Shown here in pieces: positions 5,526-5,959 of a stretch of DNA of 5,959 nucleotides. Both the position numbers and the translations under genes were made by a program. The notes below the pieces were generated by a model, which saw only the letters and a program-made list of their open reading frames with translations, was not told where the DNA came from and did no database searches. Numbering within the stretch: the stretch's first letter is position 1; the number at the start of each line of letters is the position of its first letter. The DNA is from Candidatus Zixiibacteriota bacterium (GTDB lineage: Bacteria; Zixibacteria; MSB-5A5; SM1-73), in the NCBI GenBank assembly GCA_020341875.1, contig CP070839.1, forward strand, positions 1,835,939 to 1,841,897, written 5' to 3'.

Positions 5526-5529
5526 TCCT
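5526..5529 (-). promoter_or_regulatory. Ribosome binding site of the 137-aa gene
   Basis: The complement of TCCT (5526-5529) gives AGGA, five bases before the ATG whose first base is 5520. This supports that ATG over a TTG at 5626 in another frame, which has no site. Confidence 0.6.
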
Positions 5530-5622
5530 GTGTGACTTGCTTCAGATTGCCTCGTGAGAAAAGAGTAAGGTCCACAAGGGAGAAAGAAAATCCTATGGGT
5601 CCAAGTTCTAATGGCACGAGGA

Positions 5623-5959
5623 TCAATAACTCCGCTGCTCGGTTCTGGATATGATCTCGTCCTGCAGTTCCTTGCCGATGTCGACGAAGTAGTCGCTGTA
5701 GCCAGCCACGCGAACGATGAGGTCCTTGTATCTCTCCGGATGTTCTTGTGCCCTCCTGAGAGTCTCCCTATCGACCACGTTGAACTGGATGTGGTGCCCG
5801 CCCAGCGTAAAGTAAGTTCGAATAAGATGACCCAGCTTTTCTATGCCCGCTTCATCCGCCAAAAGCTGGGGCATGAGCTTCTGATTCAACAGCGTGCCGC
5901 CGGTTCTTGAGTGATCGATGGTGGCGGCCGATTTGATCACCGCGGTCGGGCCATGCTTA
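5623..5959 (-). CDS. Glycyl radical enzyme (pyruvate formate-lyase superfamily), C-terminal part
   Basis: The visible 111 residues are the C-terminus; the reading frame stays open through the right edge, so the start is outside. Conserved superfamily blocks appear in order: GPTAVIKSAATIDHSRTGGT, TLLNQKL, LIRTYFTLGGHHIQFNVV, RETLRRAQEHPERYKDLIVR, and the radical signature RVAGYSDYF. The radical Gly of RVAGY is encoded at 5701-5703 (GGC on the - strand) and lies 25 residues before the end, as in E. coli PflB. Such enzymes are cytoplasmic, oxygen-sensitive and need a radical-SAM activase to form the glycyl radical. The substrate cannot be assigned, because the active-site Cys loop and substrate pocket lie outside the window. 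Pyruvate formate-lyase, diol/glycerol dehydratase, choline lyase and others remain possible. No activase gene follows immediately downstream; a 137-aa unknown does. Confidence 0.95.
   Translation of the reverse strand, partial: KHGPTAVIKSAATIDHSRTGGTLLNQKLMPQLLADEAGIEKLGHLIRTYFTLGGHHIQFNVVDRETLRRAQEHPERYKDLIVRVAGYSDYFVDIGKELQDEIISRTEQRSY

Noticed and set aside
5550..5621. CCTCGTG (5550-5556) / CACGAGG (5615-5621) inverted repeat between the two right-hand genes
   Set aside because: 7-bp arms 58 bases apart are likely by chance, and no T-run or conserved loop supports a terminator or attenuator.
5414..5626. 70-residue - strand frame with TTG overlapping the glycyl radical enzyme stop
   Set aside because: Coupled starts of the TTGA type exist, but the frame overlaps the better supported 137-aa gene and has no recognisable sequence.
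5611..5910. 99-residue + strand frame opposite the glycyl radical enzyme
   Set aside because: It is antisense to clear superfamily motifs including the radical site; no ribosome binding site.

Overview
The window looks like chromosomal DNA of an anaerobic or facultatively anaerobic, uncultured-type Gram-negative bacterium of the FCB superphylum, most plausibly Zixibacteria or a related candidate phylum. The main clue is the large secreted beta-propeller protein. Its 'ndWFfmQRAYPLGdIP' N-terminal segment and its C-terminal dockerin-like double repeat (xNVGDVVxLVNYLYRGG type) are a style I associate with those lineages. This placement is inference; no 16S or other phylogenetic marker was analysed.

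Layout. Positions 1-332 contain no convincing gene. They hold a near-perfect match to the Rex redox-repressor operator (18-35) and a sigma70-type promoter (179-207) pointing at rnhB. Next on the + strand come rnhB (ribonuclease HII, 333-992) and yraN (UPF0102 nuclease-fold protein, 1100-1465), a pairing found in many bacteria. They are separated by a GC-rich nested hairpin. A small membrane-anchored protein of unknown function is encoded on the - strand (1452-1787); its stop overlaps the end of yraN tail-to-tail. A 322-base gap (1788-2109) follows. It carries a perfect 7-bp palindromic repeat and, at its right end, an inverted repeat and a strong ribosome binding site for the next gene.

The centre of the window is one large + strand gene (2110-4947, 945 aa). 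It encodes a secreted protein with 14 recognisable blade units, best read as two seven-bladed Asp-box (BNR/sortilin-like) propellers, then an Ig-like beta-sandwich and a dockerin-like calcium-binding tail. A long hairpin follows its stop codon, and a terminator-like hairpin facing the other way closes the - strand genes.

The right end is a - strand pair read leftwards. First is the C-terminal 111 residues of a glycyl radical enzyme (pyruvate formate-lyase superfamily), including the radical-bearing glycine, cut by the window edge. After 102 bases comes an unrecognised 137-aa soluble protein. rnhB and yraN are housekeeping genes, the large gene is an exported surface or extracellular protein, and the right end points to anaerobic carbon metabolism. 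I see no mobile element, CRISPR array, tRNA or rRNA.
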